64,000 bases of DNA from Paraburkholderia sp. BL10I2N1 (GTDB taxonomy: Bacteria; Pseudomonadota; Gammaproteobacteria; Burkholderiales; Burkholderiaceae). The position numbers and the translations under genes were made by a program. The number at the start of each line of letters is the position of its first letter. The stretch's first letter is position 1. The notes beneath the pieces were generated by a model, which was given only the letters and a program-made list of their open reading frames with translations, did not search any database and was not told where the DNA came from. Below are positions 44,066 to 51,613 of this stretch, piece by piece. The DNA lies in the NCBI RefSeq assembly GCF_004361815.1, contig NZ_SNWA01000004.1:62001-126000 (forward strand), given 5' to 3'.

Positions 44066-45001
44066 ATGTATCGCCATCTTCTCATCCCCTTCGACGGGAG
44101 CTTCCCGGGCGTTGAATCGATGGGTCAAGCGCTTGAACTTGCTCAGTCGATTGGCGCGCGCGTGACGTTCTTGCCCTTGCTGCGCTGGCATGCCGGCGAG
44201 TCTTTCGCAGACATGGATGACGTGCCATGCGCGTACCCCGACGAGGAATGCGCCTCGGAACTGGTGGCGCGGGCCAGTGCTGCCGCTCGCGCTCAAGGCG
44301 TGCCGTGTCTGTCCGCCGGCATGAGCAGTGCATCGTCGGCCGTCGCCATCGTCAATGCCGCGCGTGAGCATGGCTGCGACCTGATCTGCATCGGGCGGCA
44401 CCAGTATGAGATGAACGCCGGAGATTCCCGCGGGCCGGCAGACAGCGTCGTCGGCGCGGCGGACGTCCCTGTGCTGGTTTGTGCAAGGGACAGGCGGCCT
44501 GTGGTCACGCGTGCAACCGGCCGGCTCCTCGATCAGCATCGGTCGATTGCGGACACGCTGCACGGGTGGCTGGCCGTCATCCGTGCCGCTCGCGCTCGCG
44601 GCACTGCACCCGGGCGACAGGTGATGCGTCAGATCGTGGGACGCCTGCATGAACTTCAGACCCAGCGATATCGTCGGGGAGACAATGCATCACTGTTCGC
44701 CCTGCTGCGCCAATCTAGTTCCGCAGCTGATGCGGAACTCGACGAACTCGAACGGCAAGACCAGTACGCCGGCCAGATCCTCGACGAACTGGCCGGCATG
44801 GTCGAAGACGAAACGCAACTCGCGTTGTCGTGTGACCACCTCGAACAGGCGGTGCGCGCCTACGCGCAATTCGTCTGGGAGCGTATGGGCAGAGAGGAGG
44901 GTGTCGTTCTGCCCGCGGCGCGACGCTATCTGTGCGAGGCCGACTGGGCTGCAATCGCAGCGGGTTTCGACGACCCCCCAGCGGCGGGTTCCGCGGCGTG
45001 A
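44066..45001 (+). CDS. Universal stress protein fused to degenerate hemerythrin-like domain
   Basis: 311-aa cytoplasmic protein. Residues 1-140 follow the UspA fold (MYRHLLIPFDGS, ...ALELAQSIGARVTFLPL, AREHGCDLICIGRHQYEM, ADVPVLVCARDRRP). Residues 155-300 align by pattern with an HHE/hemerythrin four-helix bundle: LDQHRSIADTLHGWL, NASLFALLRQ, ELERQDQYAGQILDEL, FVWERMGREEGVVLPAARRYL and DWAAIAAGF. Several expected iron-ligand His positions are Gln or Arg (RQDQY, WERM), so metal binding is doubtful. Divergent from the MalT-like gene. May respond to oxygen or stress like other Burkholderia USPs. Confidence 0.8.
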   Translation: MYRHLLIPFDGSFPGVESMGQALELAQSIGARVTFLPLLRWHAGESFADMDDVPCAYPDEECASELVARASAAARAQGVPCLSAGMSSASSAVAIVNAAREHGCDLICIGRHQYEMNAGDSRGPADSVVGAADVPVLVCARDRRPVVTRATGRLLDQHRSIADTLHGWLAVIRAARARGTAPGRQVMRQIVGRLHELQTQRYRRGDNASLFALLRQSSSAADAELDELERQDQYAGQILDELAGMVEDETQLALSCDHLEQAVRAYAQFVWERMGREEGVVLPAARRYLCEADWAAIAAGFDDPPAAGSAA

Positions 45002-45103
45002 AATGGTTGGAGCCTCGAGGTGCCGCTTTCGAGGCATTCGCGCACAGCGTCCCTGACACATCTACGGCAAACAGGCGCTCGGCGCGATACATCCAGCCGT
45101 ACT

Positions 45104-46444
45104 TCAGTGCAACAGGCGGGTCACGGCGAGCACGTACACAGCCGACGCTGCAAGCTGCACCACCGTGATGGGCAGCCCGTATCGAAGGAACGTGCCAAAC
45201 GTGATGGGCGTTCCCTGGCGTGCGCAAACTCCCGCGGCGACGATGTTGGCCGCCGCGCCGACGAGCGTTGCATTTCCCCCGAGGGTTGCACCGAACATCA
45301 GTCCGATGAAGACGGGAATGGAAACGGTCGGCCATTCGGAAAACCCTGACGAAAGCGCCGTGTCGGGCACCACTTCGGCCATGACAAGGTAACCTTTGAC
45401 CATGATGATCGACGCGGCAGCTACGGGCACATTGGCAAGCAGGCTCGACAGCAGCCCGACGCCCGCGAGCAGCATCAACGCAACGAGGGTCAGCTGTCCG
45501 CCAAACACCTGATAAAGCTGCACCGCCAGCAACTGAAGCAGTCCTGTCTTGACCACCGCCTGCACCAAACAGAAGATGCTCGCAAGAAAGACCAGTGTCT
45601 TCCAGTCGACGTCCCGCAGCACATTGTCAGTTGGCTCGACTCTGGCGGCAAATCCGACCAGGAGCGCCAGCGCACTTGCGATCATCGCGACAGCGGGAGG
45701 CACGATGTGCGTTGGCAGATCCTCGCCAAACACGAACAGCGCCATCATCACGAACAGAACGACGCCCGCGAGCGCGGCATACACCGGTCGTTCGATGCGT
45801 TTTGCTGGTGCGCGCGGCGGCAAGGTGCGCTTGAGCGTCCACAGGTCTCGCATCAGAACCGGCAGAAGCGGCACGATGACAAGAACCGCGACCAGTCCGC
45901 CGAGCGACACGCGCCGCAGGTACTCTCCGAAGGTCATGCCTATGGTGCTGCCGACGAGAAAGGTCGCCGGGTCGCCCACTATCGTCAGCAAACCGGCCGA
46001 GTTGCTGATAATTGCTGCGAGCAGCATGGGTCTGACGAAGTCCGCCTCGAGCGCAATGCACACGCGAACGATGACTGGCGCCAAAAGAATGACGGTGGTC
46101 GCATTGGGCAGAAGCGCGCATACCGGTGCGACCAGCGCAATCAGCATGAGCAGAAAGCGTGCTCCGCTTCCGCCCGTCGCGCGCAGATAGACGTCTCCGA
46201 TGACGTCGAAAAGGCCGGTGGTCGCGAGGATCCGCGCCACGACCATTCCGCCGAACAGCAAGCCGAGCGGCCCGGCAGCCGCACGCGTCGCACCCAGAAG
46301 GTCCTGCTCGTCCAGTATGCCGAGCGCGATCAGGATGCATGTGCCCGTCAAGGCCGCGATAGCCATATCGAGCAGGTTGAACGCGATCAGCAGAATGACC
46401 GCTGCGAACACAGCGACCGTGATATAGATCTGCAATTGGCTCAT
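45104..46444 (-). CDS. NhaD/ArsB-type (SLC13-like) ion transporter
   Basis: 446-aa inner-membrane transporter with about 11-12 hydrophobic segments of the ion transporter superfamily. Typical pattern: two repeated halves, APVCALLPNATTVILLAPVIVRVC (first half), SNSAGLLTIVGDPATFLVGS, LANVPVAAASIIMVKGYLVMAE and FGATLGGNATLVGAAANIVAAG (second half). Members carry sodium/proton, arsenite, or dicarboxylates. Here substrate cannot be decided. It starts 18 bases after the upstream binding-protein stop, so it is probably co-transcribed with that gene. Confidence 0.88.
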   Translation of the reverse strand: MSQLQIYITVAVFAAVILLIAFNLLDMAIAALTGTCILIALGILDEQDLLGATRAAAGPLGLLFGGMVVARILATTGLFDVIGDVYLRATGGSGARFLLMLIALVAPVCALLPNATTVILLAPVIVRVCIALEADFVRPMLLAAIISNSAGLLTIVGDPATFLVGSTIGMTFGEYLRRVSLGGLVAVLVIVPLLPVLMRDLWTLKRTLPPRAPAKRIERPVYAALAGVVLFVMMALFVFGEDLPTHIVPPAVAMIASALALLVGFAARVEPTDNVLRDVDWKTLVFLASIFCLVQAVVKTGLLQLLAVQLYQVFGGQLTLVALMLLAGVGLLSSLLANVPVAAASIIMVKGYLVMAEVVPDTALSSGFSEWPTVSIPVFIGLMFGATLGGNATLVGAAANIVAAGVCARQGTPITFGTFLRYGLPITVVQLAASAVYVLAVTRLLH

Positions 46445-46461
46445 TTCACCGCCTTGTTCTT

Positions 46462-47499
46462 TTAACGGACAGGCGGTGCATACATGAGACCACCCTGCGT
46501 CCACAGCCGGTTCAGGCCGCGCTCCAGTTTCAGCGGCGTACGAGGCCCAAGGTTCCGATCGAACATTTCCGCGTAATTGCCGACGCTCCGCACGGCACGA
46601 ACCATCCATCCTCGTTCGACTCCGAGACTGCGATCGGTTTCATCGTCACTGGCAAGTGCGCGCTTTACAGCAGGATCGCTCAGTCGCGCTTGCACGTTGT
46701 CGCGGTTCACACCGAGCTCTTCCGCAATCACAAGGGCAAAAAGGACCCAGCGCACGAGCGTGAGCCAGCTCTGGTCACCACCACGCACGACGGGGCTGAG
46801 CGGTTCCTGGGCAATTCGCTCAGGCAGGATTTCGGCCATCTGCGGTCCGCCTGGCGCCTGGAGGCGCACGGCGGCGAGATGCGATGCATCTGCGGCATAG
46901 GCGCTGCAACGTCCGGCGTAAAAAGCTTCGCGCGCTTCGATGGCAGAGTCGATCACCAATGGCTTGATGCCCAGCTGATTGTCAGCGGAGTATTCACGCA
47001 GATGCACCTGTGTGGACGTACCTTTTTCAACGCATACCGTTGCGCCTTTGAGGTCGCCTGCTGTCTGTGCCCCGCCTGGTCTGCGCACCAGAAATGCCTG
47101 CATGTCGTAAAAGATGACGCCTGCAAACTGCGCCTTGAGTGCCGCTTCGCGAAGCAGCGTCCACGTCGTGTTGCGGGCGAGAAGGTCGACCATACCTTCC
47201 TCGAGAACGGGGAAGCGCTCAGATGCCCTGAGCGGCACATAAGCCACTTTGGAAGGATCGCCCAACGCCGCGGCGGCCACCGCGCGACAGAAATCGACAT
47301 CGATTCCGGACCAGTGTCCGGCGCTGTCTTTGATGGAAAACCCCTGGACACCTTCGCTGACACCGCAGCGCAAAATGCCCCGCTCGCGTATCTGGGCGAG
47401 CGTATCACCGGCGGCCGCGCACGCATCGGTTGCCACGGCCCACAGAAAAACAAAGCAGGCTGCCAGAACCGCTACGCCGCATTGTGCAAGGCGTGCCAT
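46462..47499 (-). CDS. AapJ-like amino acid ABC binding protein, orphan
   Basis: 345-aa periplasmic binding protein of family 3. Signal peptide to about residue 29 (hydrophobic VAVLAACFVFLWAVATDACA). SBP_bac_3 signs: GILRCGVSEGVQGFSIKDSAGHWSGIDVDFCRAVAAA, LLARNTTWTLLREA, ATVCVEKGTSTQVHLREY. The C-terminal part RAVRSVGNYAEMFDRNLG matches the AapJ/BztA branch of general amino acid importers. No permease or ATPase gene is near, so it is an orphan. GGGAG precedes the ATG at 47499. It may serve a distant importer or, in view of the neighbour, the adjacent transporter. Confidence 0.9.
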   Translation of the reverse strand: MARLAQCGVAVLAACFVFLWAVATDACAAAGDTLAQIRERGILRCGVSEGVQGFSIKDSAGHWSGIDVDFCRAVAAAALGDPSKVAYVPLRASERFPVLEEGMVDLLARNTTWTLLREAALKAQFAGVIFYDMQAFLVRRPGGAQTAGDLKGATVCVEKGTSTQVHLREYSADNQLGIKPLVIDSAIEAREAFYAGRCSAYAADASHLAAVRLQAPGGPQMAEILPERIAQEPLSPVVRGGDQSWLTLVRWVLFALVIAEELGVNRDNVQARLSDPAVKRALASDDETDRSLGVERGWMVRAVRSVGNYAEMFDRNLGPRTPLKLERGLNRLWTQGGLMYAPPVR

Positions 47500-47767
47500 G
47501 GTCGACTCCCGGACCATCGTCAGTGGTAGTGGGCGGCTGCTGTCATCCACACCGCCGCGTGCGATGAAGACAATCGAGGACTGACCCGCATATACCCAGA
47601 CGCTAAAAAACTCTAGCAGCCGGTGTAAGTCGTCGCTACCTGAGTTACCCTGCGTTGGACTCGACAGCTAACGTACTCCTCATTTCTGATCCTGGCTTAA
47701 CTGGCCTGCGAGAAATGCGCCCGGCAACTTGATATTCCAGGTAACGAGCCTTCGAGAGGTATAGCAG

Positions 47768-48448
47768 ATGCTGAATCAACTTGCCGATACGATTCTACTC
47801 GTCGTTGCTGGGCTGTTTCCGGTCGTCAATCCGCCAGCGGCCGGATTTATCGTGCTCAGCCTCGTGCCACATGCAACACCGGAGGAACGGGCCTATCTGG
47901 CGAGAGCCATTTCGATCAACAGCCTGATTATCCTGCTTGTCTCTCTTGTAATCGGCGCGTACGTGCTGTCGTTCTTCGGGATTTCGATACCGGTCTTACG
48001 GGTCGCAGGCGGATTGGTCATCGCGTTCGCCGGTTGGACTCTGCTGAACAAGCCGGCCGACGCTGATCGCGGCGCGGAGCACAGGGCGGTGTCGGACGCA
48101 GCCCGCAAGGCCACACTGCAGGCGAAGGCCTTCTATCCCCTCACGTTACCCGTCACGGTGGGTCCCGGCTCAATCGCCGTTGCAATCGCACTGGGTACGG
48201 GTAGGCCCCGTGCCGGGATTTCCCTGGTCAACGTGATCGGCGTGGCCATCGCGATGGTTTTACTGTGCGGCAGCATCTACGTATGCGTGCGCTTCGCCGT
48301 AAATGTCCAGAGGCTACTGGGTCCGATCGGTACGCTTGTTGCGATGCGCCTCTTCGCGTTTGTGCTGTTCTGCATTGGAATTCAGATCATCTGGCTCGGT
48401 CTCGATGATCTGCTCGAGTCGGTGCGGTTGACCGTTCAGTTTAGCTAG
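47768..48448 (+). CDS. MarC-family membrane protein
   Basis: 226-aa integral membrane protein with six hydrophobic segments. MarC/UPF0056 signs: VVAGLFPVVNPPAAGFIVLSLVP, FFGISIPVLRVAGGLVIAFAGWTLLN, and FYPLTLPVTVGPGSIAVAIALG. Function of the family remains unclear despite its name. GAGAGGT precedes the ATG. Divergent from the orphan binding-protein gene. Confidence 0.93.
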   Translation: MLNQLADTILLVVAGLFPVVNPPAAGFIVLSLVPHATPEERAYLARAISINSLIILLVSLVIGAYVLSFFGISIPVLRVAGGLVIAFAGWTLLNKPADADRGAEHRAVSDAARKATLQAKAFYPLTLPVTVGPGSIAVAIALGTGRPRAGISLVNVIGVAIAMVLLCGSIYVCVRFAVNVQRLLGPIGTLVAMRLFAFVLFCIGIQIIWLGLDDLLESVRLTVQFS

Positions 48449-48646
48449 GGGTGGTCGCGACGGTCGAGCGCATCTTCAACCGCATTCCATCTCACGTGTG
48501 TGTCGGAAACCTGACCGCTCAATCAATAAGGTCTATAACTCATTCATGCATTACCCAGGTGGCTCCTTGTCGTCACGGGAAGCTGTCCTTTGCGATGTGC
48601 CTCAGTCACGCCATCCACGACCAGACGTCATCGCCGGAGAAGGATC

Positions 48647-49150
48647 ATGGATCACCGGGCCCAACTTGTATTGGTATGTTTGTCGGTATTGGTATTCGTT
48701 GGCTGCGTCCAACCGTATCAGAAGATCGAGACTGGTTCGGATCAGGCGGCAGTCGTTGCGCACCTCGGACCTCCAAAGGAAACATACAACCTGCCGGGTG
48801 GCGGCAAGCGGTTGATGTGGCCGACACAGCCCATGGGAAGCACGACGATAGCTGTCGACATCGATGCTTCCGGCAAGGTGGTGAGTTCGCGTCAGGTGCT
48901 TCAGGAAAACGAGTTTTATCGTGCCGAGGTCGGCAAGTGGACGCACGATGATGTTCTCATGAACTTCGGGCGTCCCTTCGAGACGTCCTACTTCCCGCTG
49001 ATGAAACGGGAGGTGTGGTCGTATCGCTATCAGGAAAACAACATCCAGCACATGCTGTTCCACTTTTACTTCGACGATCAGGGCATCCTGCGACAAACAC
49101 AGAAGGCGCCTGACCCGGCACGCGATCCCAGCCTGCGCGGCAGGTTCTAG
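48647..49150 (+). CDS. Lipoprotein of unknown function
   Basis: 167-aa exported lipoprotein. Signal ends in the lipobox VFVGC, giving lipidated Cys20. The mature part has two BamE/SmpA-like alternating segments (VAAHL-type helix then TYNLPGGGKRLMW; and WTHDDVLMNFGRPFETSYFPLMKREVWSYRY), each reading helix-Gly-x-Pro-strand as in the BamE/OsmE fold. Start set at the ATG 48647 behind GAGAAGGA. Alone in its unit; a strong hairpin follows before the convergent decarboxylase operon. Confidence 0.82.
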   Translation: MDHRAQLVLVCLSVLVFVGCVQPYQKIETGSDQAAVVAHLGPPKETYNLPGGGKRLMWPTQPMGSTTIAVDIDASGKVVSSRQVLQENEFYRAEVGKWTHDDVLMNFGRPFETSYFPLMKREVWSYRYQENNIQHMLFHFYFDDQGILRQTQKAPDPARDPSLRGRF

Positions 49151-49167
49151 CGAATTGATCAACGGTG

Positions 49168-49196
49168 CGGCAATCCTCCCAGTAGGAGAATTGCCG
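49168..49196. terminator. Bidirectional hairpin between lipoprotein gene and adiA
   Basis: Stem CGGCAAT-C-CTCC / GGAG-A-ATTGCCG, 11 of 12 pairs, five-base loop. Lies between convergent genes. Likely ends both transcripts though T-runs are weak. Confidence 0.6.
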
Positions 49197-49214
49197 TTAG
49201 CACGCCGCGCCTGC

Positions 49215-51530
49215 CTACTGTTTCCTGATGCAGGCGATGCGATAGACGCCGTCCTCGACTTCGACTCCGTGCGTATCGTGAGTGAAGCCGGGGAACCGCA
49301 GGTCGTACTGTTCGAGCGCCTTCAGGTAGCCGAGCAGTGGGCCGTCCGAAGGACCCGCGTTTTCACCCGGCATCAGTAACGGGATGCCGGGCGGGTAGGG
49401 CACCACGGCGTTGGCCACCGTGCGCCCCTCCATTTGCGACAGATCCAGCGTTTCCACCTGGTTGTGCACCAGCAACTCGAACGCCTCCTGAGGGCTGTAG
49501 TCCGGATCAGGGAGCGTCGAGAAGCCGCGAGACATCATCTCGGTTGTTTTCAGATCGCCCATCGCCTGGAACATGAGGTCGCAAAGCTCGCGCAGACCCA
49601 GGCGGCTATACCGTTCCGGATATCGCGACACCAGATTCGGCAACGCCTGATCGAGCGGAAGATTGGTGTCGTAATCTCTCTTGAAGTCGAGCAGCGTATT
49701 GACGAGCGTCCCCCATTTGCCTTTCGTGATGCCGATGGAAAACAGCAGCAGAATCGTGAAATCAGTAGTCTTCTCGACGACGATGCCATGTCGATCGAGG
49801 TACGCCGTCACGACACAGGCCGGAATGCCGACCGACGTCAGCCCGCCTTGTGGCGCGACGCCTGGCGTCAGGATCGACACCTTGATCGGGTCCAGCATGC
49901 AGTAGCCGTCTTCGATTTCGCCGAAACCGTGCCATGTATCGTTGGCGTGCAGAACCCAGCAGGATGGATCGGTCGCCAGCAGTTCCTCATCGGCTTCGTG
50001 GAACGGTGTTCGCCGGCCGGTAGTGCGATTGAGGACGACATCGGGCTGCCAGCCATTGAAGAACCAGTCGCTTTGCTCATCGAACTGTGCGTGCAGTCTG
50101 GCGAGCATCTGACGAAACGCGATCGCTTCGCGAATCGCATCGCCCGTGAGTGCCTCGCCGCCGGCTCCGTCCATCATCGCGGCGCTCACATCATTGGAGG
50201 CGATGATCGCGTACTGTGGCGAGGTCGATGCGTGCATCATGTACGACTCGTTAAAGCGCGCATGGTCGATCGGGTTGCGTCCGTCACGAATATGGATGAA
50301 CGATGCCTGCGACAATGCTGCGAGCAGCTTGTGGGTCGAGTGCGTTGCGAATACCGTCGGCTTCGACGCGTCATGGTCGGCGGGATCGCCATGCATCGCG
50401 AAACGATCCTTGTACAGCGGATTGAAGCGGGCATAGCCGTACCAGGCTTCGTCGAAATGTAGACGGTCGACGCTTTCTCCAAGCAATTCCTCCAGGCGCG
50501 TCACGTTGTAGCAGAGTCCGTCGTACGTCGAGTTCGTGACGAGCGCATGAACGGCCCTGGGTTCCACGCCTGGGCGATTCTTGACGAGGGGATTCTGCTC
50601 GATCAGGAGACGGATCGCCGCGGCCGTGAGCCGCTCGGGCATGATCGGCCCGATGATGCCATAGCGGTTGCGCGACGGAATAAGATACGTCGGTATGGCG
50701 CCGGACATGGTCATCGCGTGCTCGGCCGACTTGTGGCAGTTGCGATCGCACAGCGCGATCTGGTTGCGCGTCACGCTCGCCATCAGGATCACGCGGTTCG
50801 ACATCGATGAACCGTTTGTCACGTGATAGGTGCGATGCGAGCCGAACACCCGCGCCGCATAACGCTCGCTTTCGCCTATCGGCCCACTGTGGTCCAGCAG
50901 TGAGCCGAGTTCGCCGACCGAAATGGACAAGTCCGAGCGAAACAGTTGCTCCCCGAAAAACTCGAAGAATGCCTGCCCCACTGTCGACTTCATGAAGGCG
51001 GTGCCGCCCGTATGCCCGGGTGTATGCCACGAATATTCGTATACGCGCGAGAAGCGCGCCAGCGCAGCGAACATCGGCGGCAGCACGGTCTCGCGGTAAC
51101 GCTCGATCGACGCGATGATCCGTCCGGCGATGAAGGCGGTGGTGTCTTCCAGCATCCAGATGAAGTCGTCCGCTTTCTGCATGGCGTCGACGGGCACCGT
51201 TGCGACGCTCGTGCGACTCGCCAGCAGAAAGATCGGCACAGTCGCGCTGCGCACCCGTTGCGCATCGAGCACGCGCTGCGCCTGCTCGTGGCTATCATCG
51301 TTCTCGAGTTCCCAGCTCAGCAGCAGACACTGAACCAACGGATCGGATTTGATCACCGACACGGCATCGTCAGCCGAGGTCGCGGTCAAGACCCGCACCT
51401 GCCGTTCTTCCAGCTCGGCGCTGAGCGACTGGGCGGCGCGCCCGCTTGCCGTGCGGGCATCGACTTCGTGATGAACCAGCAGCGCTTTCATGCCGAGGCG
51501 GCGATAGACGGATTTGGACGAGGCGGGCAT
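49215..51530 (-). CDS. adiA: Arginine decarboxylase, AdiA-type
   Basis: 771-aa PLP enzyme that removes carbon dioxide from arginine to give agmatine, consuming a proton. N-terminal wing domain (about 14-125), then the large PLP domain: EYSWHTPGHTGGTAF, LGSLLDHSGPIGESE, YHVTNGSSMSNRVILMA, LHFDEAWYGYARFNPLYKDRFAMHGDP and the cofactor Lys in FATHSTHKLLAALSQASFIH near residue 400. The C-terminal domain ends FPGFTHDTHGVEVEDGVYRI. The pattern is close to E. coli AdiA rather than LdcC or SpeF. The ATG at 51530 is eight bases from GGGGGA; that at 51536 is too close. Last gene of the operon with the antiporter fusion and ODC. Confidence 0.93.
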   Translation of the reverse strand: MPASSKSVYRRLGMKALLVHHEVDARTASGRAAQSLSAELEERQVRVLTATSADDAVSVIKSDPLVQCLLLSWELENDDSHEQAQRVLDAQRVRSATVPIFLLASRTSVATVPVDAMQKADDFIWMLEDTTAFIAGRIIASIERYRETVLPPMFAALARFSRVYEYSWHTPGHTGGTAFMKSTVGQAFFEFFGEQLFRSDLSISVGELGSLLDHSGPIGESERYAARVFGSHRTYHVTNGSSMSNRVILMASVTRNQIALCDRNCHKSAEHAMTMSGAIPTYLIPSRNRYGIIGPIMPERLTAAAIRLLIEQNPLVKNRPGVEPRAVHALVTNSTYDGLCYNVTRLEELLGESVDRLHFDEAWYGYARFNPLYKDRFAMHGDPADHDASKPTVFATHSTHKLLAALSQASFIHIRDGRNPIDHARFNESYMMHASTSPQYAIIASNDVSAAMMDGAGGEALTGDAIREAIAFRQMLARLHAQFDEQSDWFFNGWQPDVVLNRTTGRRTPFHEADEELLATDPSCWVLHANDTWHGFGEIEDGYCMLDPIKVSILTPGVAPQGGLTSVGIPACVVTAYLDRHGIVVEKTTDFTILLLFSIGITKGKWGTLVNTLLDFKRDYDTNLPLDQALPNLVSRYPERYSRLGLRELCDLMFQAMGDLKTTEMMSRGFSTLPDPDYSPQEAFELLVHNQVETLDLSQMEGRTVANAVVPYPPGIPLLMPGENAGPSDGPLLGYLKALEQYDLRFPGFTHDTHGVEVEDGVYRIACIRKQ

Positions 51531-51567
51531 GTGCATTTCCCCCGGGATTGACGCGGTGACGGCAGGC

Positions 51568-51600
51568 GGCGAGGCGCACAGCGTATCCGGGCGCCTCGCC
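51568..51600. other. Intra-operon hairpin before adiA
   Basis: Perfect 10-bp stem GGCGAGGCGC / GCGCCTCGCC with a 13-base loop between the antiporter stop and the adiA start. No T-run, so more likely an mRNA processing or stability element than a terminator. Confidence 0.5.
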
Positions 51601-51613
51601 CACGCTTGAGTCC

